A DNA stretch of 33,361 nucleotides from Actinomadura sp. KC06. GTDB lineage: Bacteria; Actinomycetota; Actinomycetes; Streptosporangiales; Streptosporangiaceae. The stretch is taken from NCBI RefSeq assembly GCF_004348735.1, contig NZ_SMKT01000101.1, positions 1-33,361 on the forward strand, written 5' to 3'. Shown here in pieces: positions 1 through 8,201 of the stretch (position 1 is the stretch's first letter; the number at the start of each line of letters is the position of its first letter). Both the position numbers and the translations under genes were made by a program. Under the pieces are notes generated by a model that was not told the origin of the DNA, ran no database searches, and was given only the letters and a program-made list of their open reading frames with translations.

Positions 1-1
1 G

Positions 2-1183
2 GCCACCACCCTGCTCAACCAGGCCCGGCCCCCCACGGCCAAAGACCCCGCCCACCGGCCGGCCTGGCAGACTCTGCTCCCCCACATCGCTGCATTGGCC
101 GACCGCGCGCCCCCAGACACCGACACGATCGACACCGCGATACTGCTGCACTGGACCGCGTTCTTCCTGGAAGACCAGGGAGCCCTGAATCGCTCCGTCG
201 CCTGCCACAAGCGCGCTCTGATCGGCAGCGAGCGGGTGTTGGGCGTCGATCACCCCGACACGCTGACCTGTCGCAACAACCTCGCTTACGCCTACCAAGG
301 GGTCGGTGATCTGGGGCGTGCGATTCCGCTGTACGAGCAGACCCTGGCCGACCGGAGGCGGGTGTTGGGCGCTGATCATCCCGACACGCTGACCGGCCGC
401 AACAACCTCGCTCACGCCTACAAGGTGGCTGGTGATCTGGGGCGTGCGATTCCGTTGTACGAGCAGACCCTGGCCGATTGCGAGCGGGTGTTGGGCAGTG
501 ACCATTCCGACACGTTGGTCTGTCGCAACAACCTTGCTGGTGCTTACGAGACGGTTGGTGATCTGGGGCGTGCGATTCTGCTCTACGAGCAGACCCTGGC
601 CGACCGGAGGCGGGTGTTGGGTGCTGATCATCCCGACACGTTGGTTTCTCGCAACAACCTTGCCTACGTCCTCGACATGGCCGGTGATCTGGAGCGTGCG
701 ATTCCGTTGTACGAGCAGACCCTGGCCGATTGCGAGCGGGTGTTGGGCAGTGACCACCCCGATACGCTGGCCTACCGCAACAACCTTGCCGGCGCCTTTG
801 TGACGGCTGGTGATCTGAGTCGTGCGATTCTGCTTTTCCAGCAGACCCTGGCCGATTGCGAGCGGGTGTTAGGTGTCGACCATCCGGACACCCATCAATC
901 TCGCAACAACCTCGCCTACACCTATCAGGAGACGGAAGATCTGGGCCGGGCCATCCCGTTGTTTGAGCAGACTCTGACCGATCGGGAGCGGATGTTGGGT
1001 GTCGACCATCCCGACACCCTTCAATCTCGCAACAACCTCGCGTACGCCTACGAGGTGGCGGGTGATCTGGTGCGTGCGATTCCGTTGTTTGAGCAGGCTC
1101 TGGCCGATTGCGAGCGGGTGTTGGGCGACGACCATCCGTTTACCAGGATGGTGCGGGCGAACCTGGACGCTGTGCGGGAGTGA
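2..1183 (+). CDS. TPR-repeat protein, C-terminal part (5' end outside window)
   Basis: The reading frame is open from the first bases of the window, so the TTG near 95 is probably internal and the gene starts upstream. It contains seven full 42-residue kinesin-light-chain-like TPR units, each with the pattern RNNLAxAYxxxGDLxRAIPL then EQTLADxxRVLGxDHPDT. Arrays of this kind typically form the C-terminal sensor or scaffold of actinobacterial NB-ARC (STAND) ATPases and SARP-like regulators; the NTPase part would lie to the left, which is inference. The units are nearly identical at DNA level and alternate between two types (DRRRVLGAD and DCERVLGSD), giving a 252-bp higher-order period. It ends 87 bp before the convergent nagA. 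Role: protein-protein interaction; substrate unknown. Confidence 0.85.
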   Translation, partial: ATTLLNQARPPTAKDPAHRPAWQTLLPHIAALADRAPPDTDTIDTAILLHWTAFFLEDQGALNRSVACHKRALIGSERVLGVDHPDTLTCRNNLAYAYQGVGDLGRAIPLYEQTLADRRRVLGADHPDTLTGRNNLAHAYKVAGDLGRAIPLYEQTLADCERVLGSDHSDTLVCRNNLAGAYETVGDLGRAILLYEQTLADRRRVLGADHPDTLVSRNNLAYVLDMAGDLERAIPLYEQTLADCERVLGSDHPDTLAYRNNLAGAFVTAGDLSRAILLFQQTLADCERVLGVDHPDTHQSRNNLAYTYQETEDLGRAIPLFEQTLTDRERMLGVDHPDTLQSRNNLAYAYEVAGDLVRAIPLFEQALADCERVLGDDHPFTRMVRANLDAVRE

Positions 1184-1253
1184 TGGGCTCGCCCGGGAAC
1201 ATCCAGCATCGGTCGAGTTGCCCGCCGGATCGTGGAGGTGGACGCGCGCGATG

Positions 1254-1269
1254 CTCACCGTCGGGTGAG
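1254..1269 (-). terminator. Hairpin just after nagA stop
   Basis: CTCACC / GGTGAG form a perfect 6-bp stem with a 4-nt loop, immediately downstream of the nagA stop codon in the short gap before the convergent TPR gene. There is no T-tract, so it is a candidate terminator only. Confidence 0.35.
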
Positions 1270-1270
1270 A

Positions 1271-2443
1271 TCAGTCGTCTTTGGCGAGTGTTCCGTGGAC
1301 GGTTGTGCCGTGGGAGATGACCGTGCGGACGTGCAAGTCGTGCGTGAGGACGACGAGGTCGGCGTCCTTGCCGGGCTCGATGGAGCCGGTTTGCTGCCCC
1401 AGCCCTAGCATGCGCGCCGGTGTGGTGGCGGTGGCGACGGCGGCTTGGGTGATCGGGATCCCGACGCAGCGCACGGCGTGTCGTAGTGCGCGGTCCATTG
1501 TGAGGGTGCTGCCCGCATTGGTGACGCCGTCCAGCAGCGTGACCTTGCCGTCGCGGGCGAGGACGGGTAGCGGGCCCAGGTTGAACTGTCCGTCGCTCAC
1601 CCCGGCCGCCGGTGTGGCATCGGTGACGAGGGCGATGCGTTCGGGGCCCGCGGCGGCGAACGCGAGACGTGTGGTCGCGCTGTGCAGGTGGACGCCGTCG
1701 TTGATGAGCTCGCATGTGACGTTGTCGTGGGTGAGCGCGGCTCCGGCCGGGCCCGGTTCTCGGTGGTGGAACGGCCGCATCGCGTTGAACAGGTGGGTGG
1801 CCATGGTGGCGCCGGCCTCGAACGCCCGGTGGGCCTCGTCGTAGCTGGCGTCGGTGTGCCCTACCGCCACGACCGCGCCCGAGGCGACGACTTCGCGGAC
1901 GAGGTCCATTCCGCCGTCCAGTTCGGGGGCGAGGGTGACGGTGCGGACGGTGCCGTCGCCGCTGGCGAGCAGGTGCCGCAGCGCGTTGACGTCCGGTGCG
2001 AGGACGTAGTCGCTGTGATGGGCGCCCCGGTGGTTCGGGTTGAGGAACGGCCCTTCGAGGTGGATACCGGCGATCGAACGGTGCAGCGGGTCGGACGAGC
2101 GCATGAGGGCGGCCACCGTGCGGGCCGCGGCCGCCATCTCCTCGACCGGTGAGGTGACGAGGCTGGCCAGCGTGCGTGTGGTTCCATGACGGCGGTGAAA
2201 CGCGATCGCCCGCAGGATCTCCTGTGGATCCTCCGTCGTCACCTGTGCGCCGTCGCCGCCGTGCATGTGCAGATCCACGAACCCGGGCAGCACGTAGTCC
2301 GATCCGAGGTCATGAACCTCGCCCTCGGCCGAGCGCGGGGGATCTCCGGCTCCCGTGGCCGAGATCCGGTGACCGTCCAGAGCGACCCAACCGGGATCCA
2401 GGACCCGGTCGGGTGTCACCACGCGGGCGTTGGCGAGGAGCAT
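1271..2443 (-). CDS. nagA: N-acetylglucosamine-6-phosphate deacetylase
   Basis: Amidohydrolase-fold enzyme of 390 aa that removes acetate from GlcNAc-6-phosphate to give glucosamine-6-phosphate, feeding chitin or cell-wall amino sugars into glycolysis and wall synthesis. Seen: HMHGGDG (H59, H61), HLEGPF (E130, metal ligand), GHTDA (H196), HLFNAM (H217), NDGVHLH, and the catalytic Asp in LVTDATPAAG (D275), followed by the C-terminal GKDADLVVL strand. The length is normal for the family. The ATG at 2443 is chosen because AGGAAGGGG lies a few bases upstream; the same frame stays open far beyond it, but that extension is a shadow of the ROK gene. The gene is divergent from the ROK regulator at 2516 and is probably controlled by it through the palindrome at 2485-2513, which overlaps a -10-like GATAAT. 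Confidence 0.95.
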   Translation of the reverse strand: MLLANARVVTPDRVLDPGWVALDGHRISATGAGDPPRSAEGEVHDLGSDYVLPGFVDLHMHGGDGAQVTTEDPQEILRAIAFHRRHGTTRTLASLVTSPVEEMAAAARTVAALMRSSDPLHRSIAGIHLEGPFLNPNHRGAHHSDYVLAPDVNALRHLLASGDGTVRTVTLAPELDGGMDLVREVVASGAVVAVGHTDASYDEAHRAFEAGATMATHLFNAMRPFHHREPGPAGAALTHDNVTCELINDGVHLHSATTRLAFAAAGPERIALVTDATPAAGVSDGQFNLGPLPVLARDGKVTLLDGVTNAGSTLTMDRALRHAVRCVGIPITQAAVATATTPARMLGLGQQTGSIEPGKDADLVVLTHDLHVRTVISHGTTVHGTLAKDD

Positions 2444-2484
2444 GATCGTCCCCTTCCTGGGCGTTTGTTCATCTGCTGAGGTTG

Positions 2485-2513
2485 AGATTATCTTCTCTTG
2501 GAGAAAAAAATCT
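2485..2513. promoter_or_regulatory. Operator-like palindrome between nagA and ROK gene
   Basis: Two 13-nt arms around a 3-nt centre pair at 11 of 13 positions (AGATTATCTTCTC / GAGAAAAAAATCT). The element is strikingly AT-rich for this DNA, lies in the divergent gap, and covers a -10-like GATAAT (2487-2492, minus strand) for nagA. ROK repressors bind such AT-rich palindromes, so it is the likely site for the neighbouring regulator. Confidence 0.6.
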
Positions 2514-2515
2514 AG

Positions 2516-3730
2516 GTGCAGGGGCGAGGTCTCTTGGTTGCGATCGGTGTGCGAGGGGTCGGCGATGACGGCGGGTCGGCGGCCGGGCGCGTCCTCACGC
2601 TGCTGCAGAGGTCCGGTCCGCTGACCCGCGCGGCGGTCACGGCCGAGCTCGGGCTGGCCGCGAGCGCGGTGGGGACCGCGCTGAGCGACCTGACGGCGCT
2701 GGAGCTGGTCCGCGTCGGCGAACCGCTGCGCGACGCCCCGGCCGGACGCGGCAGGCCGTCTCCCGTTGTCGAGGTGAATCCCGACGGGCCCGTGGCCGTC
2801 GCCGTTCAGTTGAGCGCGGACCGGGTGACGGCCGGTCTCGTCGGTCTCGATCGCAGGATCAGCCACGTTCGCCAACGTTTCCTGAGCAGGGCTGAGACGG
2901 ACCCTGGCGTCCTCGTGCCGGGGCTGGCCGACGCGGTCGCCGAGGCCGCGCTCCAGACCGATCGCCGTTGCGTCGGGGTATGTATCGCGATGCCTGGCTT
3001 CATTAGGGAATCGGATGGCTTCGTCCGGTCCTCCCTGCATCTGGGCTGGGACGAGGTACCGCTGGCGCGGCGCCTGGCCGGGATGGTGCCGACCGGCATC
3101 CCCGTTGCCGTGGGACGAGCCAGCACGCTGGCCGTCCTGGCCGAGTTCCGCTACGGGGCCGGACGTGGCGCCACGAGCATGCTGGCCCTGAACTGCGAGC
3201 GCGTCGGCGTCGGCGGCGGGTTCATCGACGCGGGCGGACCGCTCACCGGCGCCGGCCACGCCTTGGAGGCCGGGCACATCATCGTCGAGCCCGGGGGCCT
3301 GCGATGCCCATGCGGTGCACGCGGCTGCCTGGAGATGTACGCCGACGCGCGTGCGCTGGCACGCGCCGCCGGACGCCGCCATGACCGCGGCGACACCGCC
3401 GCCGAGATCCTCGACGGCGCCGCGGCCGGTGACCGCGCCGCGCGGGAGGCGGTCCGCGTCACCGCCGGCCACCTGGTCACCGGCTTGACCAGCCTCGTCA
3501 ACACGCTCGCTCCAGAACGCGTGGTGCTCATGGGCTTTCTGGCCGACCTGTACCGCGCCGCCGAGGACTTCGTGCGCGATGGGCTGATGGCGTCGTCCGT
3601 CGTCGCCCGCACCGGCCACATCGAGATCGTCACCGGCGAGCTCCGAGACGCCGCCCTCGTGGGCGCGGCCGAAAGAGCCTTCGCCCCGCTGCTCCGAGAA
3701 CCGCGCACTGCTCTGCGCACATCTCGGTGA
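2516..3730 (+). CDS. ROK-family transcriptional regulator (NagC-like)
   Basis: About 400 aa: an N-terminal winged helix (roughly residues 22-80) followed by a ROK sugar-kinase-like domain. Seen: the structural zinc site, with H254 and the C-P-C-G-A-R-G-C-L-E motif (C264, C266, C271). The position where sugar-kinase members carry NDAN, including the catalytic Asp, reads RAST here (residues 201-204), so it should not phosphorylate sugar and is a sensor only. Likely effector: an amino-sugar phosphate, because it is divergent from nagA. Start is uncertain: the GTG at 2516 abuts the palindrome without a ribosome site, while the in-frame TTG at 2534 follows AGGGGCGAGG at good spacing and gives a protein six residues shorter; I think 2534 may be the real start. 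Confidence 0.88.
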   Translation: MQGRGLLVAIGVRGVGDDGGSAAGRVLTLLQRSGPLTRAAVTAELGLAASAVGTALSDLTALELVRVGEPLRDAPAGRGRPSPVVEVNPDGPVAVAVQLSADRVTAGLVGLDRRISHVRQRFLSRAETDPGVLVPGLADAVAEAALQTDRRCVGVCIAMPGFIRESDGFVRSSLHLGWDEVPLARRLAGMVPTGIPVAVGRASTLAVLAEFRYGAGRGATSMLALNCERVGVGGGFIDAGGPLTGAGHALEAGHIIVEPGGLRCPCGARGCLEMYADARALARAAGRRHDRGDTAAEILDGAAAGDRAAREAVRVTAGHLVTGLTSLVNTLAPERVVLMGFLADLYRAAEDFVRDGLMASSVVARTGHIEIVTGELRDAALVGAAERAFAPLLREPRTALRTSR

Positions 3731-3741
3731 GAGCGGTGTGC

Positions 3742-3776
3742 AGGACGCCCTCAGACCGACGACTCGGGAGCGTCCT
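3742..3776. terminator. Possible bidirectional terminator
   Basis: AGGACGC and GCGTCCT form a 7-bp stem (with weak pairing inside a long loop) between the converging ROK and XRE genes. There is no T-tract; support is position plus perfect outer arms. Confidence 0.3.
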
Positions 3777-4611
3777 AGCGGTTCAGGGCGGTGCGGTGGG
3801 TTTCCAGGAGGGCGCGGGAGTCTTCGGGGGAGAGGGCGACCTCTTCCAGCTGCTTCCAGGTGTCCCAGAGGTCGACCGGGGACGCGTCTATGCCGAGCGC
3901 GGTGTAGGTGATCGAGATCCGGTCGGTGACGTCGGGGAACTCCAGCACGTCGAAGGAGCCGTGGAGGCCCGCGTGGACGCCGGTGGACGTGGGGATGACG
4001 CGGACGGTCGACCGGCCGTCGTCGCAGATGTCGAGCAGGTGGGTGAACTGGGCGTGGATGACGTCCGCGGGGCCGTCGTGGCGCTCCAGCATGTACCCGT
4101 CCAGGATCACGTCCAGGGTCCGGGGCAGGCCGCCGGGGCGGTGCTGCTGGCGGTTGCGGAGCAGGTCGAGCTCCTGCTCCACGTCCAGCCTGGGCAGGTG
4201 GTAGCCGAAGACCAGGCGGGCGTACTCCTCGCAGCGGACCAGTTCCGGCATCCGCGCGATGCCGAAGGTGTGGACGAGCGAGGACTCCGACTCGACCGTG
4301 TAGATGTCGCGGACGAGCGCCTTCAGCCGGCCGACGTGCCGGGCGAGCCAGGGCGGGCCGTCCGGGCGGGAGGCCAGGTCGACCAGGACGTCGCGGATCT
4401 TGCGAGGCACGCCGTAGGCGTCCAGGATCTCGCCGATCTCGGCGGGCGTGACCTGGCCGAAGCCCGTCTCGACGCGGGCGAGCCAATCGGCGTTGCGGCC
4501 GAGGTGGGACGCAGCGTCGAGGTAGGACAGTTCAAGGAGTTCCCGGATCTTGCGCAGGTGCTGCCCTAGGCTCCGGGCGTTGATATTGGGGGCTCGGTAA
4601 TCCACCGGCAT
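3775..4611 (-). CDS. XRE-family regulator with DUF5753-like C-terminal domain
   Basis: 278 aa. The N-terminal helix-turn-helix occupies roughly residues 12-70 (LRKIRELLELSYLDAASHLG region); the rest matches the DUF5753 type common in actinomycetes (DLASRPDGPPWLAR, then a segment around LVRCEEYARLV, then HAQFTHLLDICDDG and VRVIPTSTGVHAG). In many actinomycetes such genes pair with a small DUF397 gene; none is adjacent here, so it appears to be an orphan. The start ATG at 4611 has no ribosome site, but a TAGGCT -10-like box sits 6 nt upstream, suggesting a leaderless mRNA. Target genes unknown; morphological or secondary-metabolism control is a family-level expectation. Confidence 0.9.
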   Translation of the reverse strand: MPVDYRAPNINARSLGQHLRKIRELLELSYLDAASHLGRNADWLARVETGFGQVTPAEIGEILDAYGVPRKIRDVLVDLASRPDGPPWLARHVGRLKALVRDIYTVESESSLVHTFGIARMPELVRCEEYARLVFGYHLPRLDVEQELDLLRNRQQHRPGGLPRTLDVILDGYMLERHDGPADVIHAQFTHLLDICDDGRSTVRVIPTSTGVHAGLHGSFDVLEFPDVTDRISITYTALGIDASPVDLWDTWKQLEEVALSPEDSRALLETHRTALNR

Positions 4612-4617
4612 GCGCCC

Positions 4618-4623
4618 AGCCTA
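4618..4623 (-). promoter_or_regulatory. -10-like box implying leaderless XRE mRNA
   Basis: TAGGCT fits the actinobacterial TAnnnT form and ends 6 nt before the ATG, so transcription would begin at the start codon. No clear -35 is visible. Confidence 0.35.
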
Positions 4624-4693
4624 GGCCGAATCCGGCTTCAGCGCGCAGTCTTCCCGTAGCCGACCGTGGTCAATGCTGGAAGACGAAGGGACC

Positions 4694-4708
4694 ATCACGT
4701 AGGGTGAT
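4694..4708. promoter_or_regulatory. Small inverted repeat upstream of XRE gene
   Basis: ATCAC-GTAGG-GTGAT, perfect 5-bp arms, lies in the 116-bp gap between the hydrolase stop and the XRE start. It could be a regulator site; nothing identifies the protein. Confidence 0.25.
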
Positions 4709-4727
4709 CAGCGCTTTATCCCCTTCC

Positions 4728-5606
4728 TCACCGGCAGGGGTTTTCTGCCTGGTTCCAGAACGAGATCAGGGCCGTCGCGGTGGTTTCCGGCGCGTCCCAG
4801 GCGGGGGAATGGGCCGCGCCGGGAATGACGACCCTGGACGCGTTGAGGCGCTCGGCCATCGCCGCCTGGGCGGACGGCTCCCAGACGTCGTCGTCCTCGC
4901 CGTAGAGGACGAGGGTGCGCAGGCTCGTGTCCGCGCAGTGCTTGGCGAGGTCCTCGACGTGGTCGGGGGCGGTGAGGATCTCGTTGGCCATGCAGGCCAG
5001 GCCCTTCTCGGAGTTGCCGAGCGTGCGGGCCTTGATGAAGGCGACGATCTCCTGTTCGAGGCCGCGTCCGGCGTAGTCGGGCTCCAGCGCGATCTCCCAG
5101 ATCGCCTGCATGCCGAGCTGCGGGACGAAGTCGCGCAGCGACCGGGCCTTCGTGGCGGCCTGGCCGGCGACGGCGGACGGGCCGGAGCTCATCAGCGTGA
5201 GCGACGCCGGGCGGACCCGGTCGGCGAGCACCGCCTCGCGGCTCACCAGCCCGCCGAACGAATGCCCGACCAGGTGGACGGGGTCGGGGCCCAGCGTTTC
5301 GAGGAGCGCGGTGAGGTCTTCGCCCAGCGCAGCCCTGGTGTACGCGGACTCGTCGTCCGGGCCGATGGACTCGTACTGCCCGCGCATGTCGATCGACACG
5401 ACGCGGCGGCCGGACGCGGCGAGGGTCTGCAGGACCCCGAGGAAGTCCTCCTTGCTGCCCGTGAGGCCGGGGACGAGGAGGGCCGGACGGCGTTCGGGCA
5501 CACCGGATCCCGGGAGGGCCTCCAGGGCGGCGAACGGGCCGCGGGACGTCTCGATGGTCGTCCGGCGAACGCCGGGGGGCAGCTTCAGGAACCGGGGCGT
5601 ACTCAC
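4728..5606 (-). CDS. Alpha/beta-hydrolase fold protein
   Basis: 292 aa, single alpha/beta-hydrolase domain, no signal peptide, hence cytoplasmic. Seen: an oxyanion-loop region LLVPGLTGSKEDF, the nucleophile elbow GHSFGG (S116), the acid in LYGEDDDVW, and the catalytic His in GAAHSPAWDAP, so the triad is complete. Substrate cannot be told; the sequence resembles general esterases, lipases or haloperoxidase-like hydrolases. GTG start at 5606 with GGTGG upstream; a longer overlapping frame beginning at 5625 is out of phase with the domain. It is divergent from the phosphodiesterase gene at 5676 (69 bp between), so the two may share control. Confidence 0.88.
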   Translation of the reverse strand: MSTPRFLKLPPGVRRTTIETSRGPFAALEALPGSGVPERRPALLVPGLTGSKEDFLGVLQTLAASGRRVVSIDMRGQYESIGPDDESAYTRAALGEDLTALLETLGPDPVHLVGHSFGGLVSREAVLADRVRPASLTLMSSGPSAVAGQAATKARSLRDFVPQLGMQAIWEIALEPDYAGRGLEQEIVAFIKARTLGNSEKGLACMANEILTAPDHVEDLAKHCADTSLRTLVLYGEDDDVWEPSAQAAMAERLNASRVVIPGAAHSPAWDAPETTATALISFWNQAENPCR

Positions 5607-5675
5607 AGGTGACCACCATAGTCAATGCGTCAGAGCGGGACCGTGGTGAAAATCTTGCGGTGATAGCGTCGCAGG

Positions 5676-6356
5676 GTGCGTCCGAAGCCTGCCGTCTCCG
5701 CGCATCGCCGCGACGAAGCGGGCCTGACGGGCCTCACCGAGGCCGTCGAGTCCGGTGCCGAGTACGTGGAGATCGACATCCGGCGGACGGGGGACGGGCG
5801 GCTCGTCGTCCATCATGACCCCGACCTCGCCGGCCTCCCCCTGAAGCGGCTCAGCTACCAGCGGGCGCAGGAGCTGTCGCCGCGCCCGATCCCGCTGGTC
5901 AGCGAGGCCATGGACATCATCGGCGGGCGCGCGCAGGGTCATCTCGACCTGAAGGAGCGCGGCTGCGAGCACGAGACCGTGGCGCTGGCCGTGGAGGCGT
6001 TCGGGCGGGACGGCTTCGTCGTCACCACCCGCGAGGTGCTGTCGCTCGTGGAGATCAAGAAGAGCTTCCCCGGGGTCCGGACGGCGCTGTCGGTGGGACG
6101 CAACCTGTGGGAACGCGGCGTCGCGCACGATTTCGCGCCGCTGCGCCTCATCCGGAAGGCGGGGGCCGACATGGTCGCCGTCAACCACCGGCTGGCCCGC
6201 GTGGGCGTGCTCCGGCAGTGCGGGCGCGCCGGGATCCCCGCCATGGTGTGGACGGTCAACGCCGAGCCGGTGATGCAGCGGTTCCTGCGCGATCCCAGGG
6301 TCGCCGTCCTCGTCACCGACCGTCCGGCCACGGCGCTCAAGCTCCGCGACGGTTAG
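5676..6356 (+). CDS. Glycerophosphodiester phosphodiesterase family protein
   Basis: 226 aa TIM-barrel GDPD domain hydrolysing glycerophosphodiesters to glycerol-3-phosphate and an alcohol. Seen: the first catalytic His in SAHRRDE, the metal pair in VEIDI, the HHDP catalytic His, an Asp in HLDLKE where many members have Glu, and the C-terminal GIPAMVWTVN strand. The usual ENT stretch after the first His is missing, making the first loop unusually short; the metal and acid-base residues remain, so activity is plausible. No signal peptide, so intracellular recycling of phospholipid head groups is the likely role. The GTG start has only a weak ribosome site. Confidence 0.88.
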   Translation: MRPKPAVSAHRRDEAGLTGLTEAVESGAEYVEIDIRRTGDGRLVVHHDPDLAGLPLKRLSYQRAQELSPRPIPLVSEAMDIIGGRAQGHLDLKERGCEHETVALAVEAFGRDGFVVTTREVLSLVEIKKSFPGVRTALSVGRNLWERGVAHDFAPLRLIRKAGADMVAVNHRLARVGVLRQCGRAGIPAMVWTVNAEPVMQRFLRDPRVAVLVTDRPATALKLRDG

Positions 6357-6359
6357 AAC

Positions 6360-6398
6360 CGCTCGCCCGCGCCCGAGACGCTCGCCCGCGCCCGGAGA
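6360..6398. repeat. 19-20-bp tandem duplication
   Basis: CGCTCGCCCGCGCCCGAGA is followed at once by a near copy (one extra G), with a third partial copy near 6410. It lies between two converging genes and shows no coding sign. Confidence 0.6.
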
Positions 6399-6440
6399 GG
6401 GCCTCGACGGCTCGCCCGCCCCCCAGTGGGCAAGAGAAAA

Positions 6441-6466
6441 CCGCGAGACTGAGCGGAGTCTCGCGG
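6441..6466 (-). terminator. Strong intrinsic terminator of the helicase gene
   Basis: A perfect 10-bp stem (CCGCGAGACT / AGTCTCGCGG) with a 6-nt loop. Read on the minus strand it is followed by TTTTCTCTT, the expected T-tract, 12 nt after the helicase stop. It may also stop plus-strand transcription from the phosphodiesterase gene. Confidence 0.85.
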
Positions 6467-6478
6467 TCGGCTCGTCGG

Positions 6479-8041
6479 TTATGCGGTCTGGGACTCCGCG
6501 GTGTCGGCCGCGGCCGCGGACGGCTTGCCCGCGCGGGTCCGGCGGCGGGGGCTGCGGCTGCGCTTGCGCTCGGTGGCCACGGCGTCGACGACGTTGTCGT
6601 CGGCCGCGGGGGCCTCCGACTCCGACGCGGTCGCCTCCACCGGCTTGCCGGCGCGGGTCCGGGACCGGTTGCGCTTGCGGCGGCGCGGCCGCGGGCGCTC
6701 CCGGTCATGGTCACGATCGCGGACATGGCTGCTGCGGACCTTGCCGGTCTCGCCGATGTCCTCCAGTTCCTCGGCGTCCAGCCCGGCGCGCCCGTTCCGC
6801 AGCTCCGCGGGCAGGCGCCCCTTCGTGCCCTCGGGGATGCCGAGCGTCGCGAAGAAGTGCGGGGACGTCGAGTACGTCTCCTCCGGCTCGGCGAACGGCA
6901 GCCCGAGCGTCCCGTTGATCAGCTTCCAGCGGGTGAGGTCGGACCAGTCGACGAACGTGACGGAGACGCCCTCCTTGCCCGCGCGGCCGGTCCGGCCGAT
7001 GCGGTGCACGTAGGTGTCCGCGCTGTCGGGGCACTCGTAGTTGACGACATGGGTGACGTCGTCGACGTCGAGGCCGCGGGCGGCCACGTCGGTGGCGACC
7101 AGCACGCCGATCTTGCCGTTGCGGAACGCGCGGAGCGCCCGCTCCCGCTGGCTCTGCCCGAGGTCGCCGTGCACGGCGGCGGCGTCGAAGCCGCGCTGCG
7201 CGAGGTCGGCGGCCACCCGGTCGCAGGCCCGCTTCGTCTGGCAGAAGACCATGGTCAGGCCACGGCCCTCGGCCTGCAGGAGGCGGGCCAGCATCTCCGG
7301 CTTGTCCATCTGGTGGGCCTGGAAGACGTGCTGGACGACCTGCGGCGTCGCGTCCGACTCGGTGTGCGACTCGGCCCGGACGTTGGTGGGACGGATGAGG
7401 TAGCGGCGCGACAGCGACACGATCTCGCCCGGCATGGTCGCGGAGAACAGCATCGTCTGCCGCTGCGCCGGGATCCGGTCGATGATGCGCTCGATGTCCG
7501 GCAGGAAGCCGAGGTCGAGCATGCGGTCGGCCTCGTCCAGCACCAGGATCTCGACCTTGGAGAGGTCGAGGTGCTTCTGCTTGACGAGGTCGAGCAGCCG
7601 GCCCGGCGTGCCGACGACGACGTCGACGCCCTCGCGGAGCGCGCCGATCTGCGGCTCGTACGCGCGGCCGCCGTAGACGGACAGCACGCGGGAGCCGAGC
7701 TTGCCGCCGGCGACCAGGAGGTCGTCGGTGACCTGGAGGGCCAGCTCGCGGGTCGGCGCGACGACGAGGGCGCGCGGGGCGCGCCCGCCGTGCTCGATGC
7801 GCTGCAGCAGCGCGGCGCCGAACGCGAGGGTCTTGCCGGTGCCCGTACGGGCCTGGCCGATGATGTCGTGCCCGCCCAGCGCGATCGGCAGGGCGAGCTC
7901 CTGGATGGGGAACGCTTCGACGATGCCCTCCGCTTCAAGGGCATCTGCTATCTCGGGGACGACCCCGAGTTCACGAAAGGTAGTCAGGGCTTTCAGCCTC
8001 CAATATGCGGGGTCTCCGCTCCCGGGTGCGGCGCGGCCCAT
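6479..8041 (-). CDS. DEAD-box ATP-dependent RNA helicase (RhlE/CsdA-like)
   Basis: 520 aa as called. All helicase motifs are present: Q motif AFPIQ, motif I ARTGTGKT (64-71), PTRELA, TPGR, DEAD (169-172), SAT (200-202), VLVATDVAARGLD and HRIGRTGRAG. The last ~70 residues are a basic tail with two RTRAGKP repeats, probably RNA-binding. It unwinds RNA in ribosome assembly, decay or cold adaptation. Start is uncertain: the only in-frame ATG (8041) has no ribosome site, whereas GGAGG lies 9 nt before an in-frame CTG at 7987, where conserved sequence (TTFRELGV) begins; a CTG start giving 502 aa is likely. The leader is long and structured. The gene order with DUF3107 and TetR upstream recalls the mycobacterial rhlE region. 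Confidence 0.93.
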   Translation of the reverse strand: MGRAAPGSGDPAYWRLKALTTFRELGVVPEIADALEAEGIVEAFPIQELALPIALGGHDIIGQARTGTGKTLAFGAALLQRIEHGGRAPRALVVAPTRELALQVTDDLLVAGGKLGSRVLSVYGGRAYEPQIGALREGVDVVVGTPGRLLDLVKQKHLDLSKVEILVLDEADRMLDLGFLPDIERIIDRIPAQRQTMLFSATMPGEIVSLSRRYLIRPTNVRAESHTESDATPQVVQHVFQAHQMDKPEMLARLLQAEGRGLTMVFCQTKRACDRVAADLAQRGFDAAAVHGDLGQSQRERALRAFRNGKIGVLVATDVAARGLDVDDVTHVVNYECPDSADTYVHRIGRTGRAGKEGVSVTFVDWSDLTRWKLINGTLGLPFAEPEETYSTSPHFFATLGIPEGTKGRLPAELRNGRAGLDAEELEDIGETGKVRSSHVRDRDHDRERPRPRRRKRNRSRTRAGKPVEATASESEAPAADDNVVDAVATERKRSRSPRRRTRAGKPSAAAADTAESQTA

Positions 8042-8201
8042 CGGAGGGCGACGCCGTCAGGGCGTGCCCGCCGATCGCTCTTCTCCTGGCCGCGCGCTCG
8101 CGCGGGAGGGACCAGCCGTTGCTCAAAATGTTCCGGCGACCGCAGTCAGGGGTCGAAAGCAGTCACTCGCTGTGGCTGCGTGCGGTCACACTCCGCGACG
8201 C

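Noticed and set aside
272..1045. Regular repeats resembling a CRISPR or minisatellite array
   Set aside because: The 126-bp period is in frame and codes TPR units; there are no unique spacers between short repeats.
1271..4486. A 1071-codon minus-strand open frame running from nagA through the ROK gene into the XRE gene
   Set aside because: Only the part below 2443 has homology (NagA). The rest is arginine/proline-rich antisense sequence opposite the ROK gene, a common artefact of high GC.
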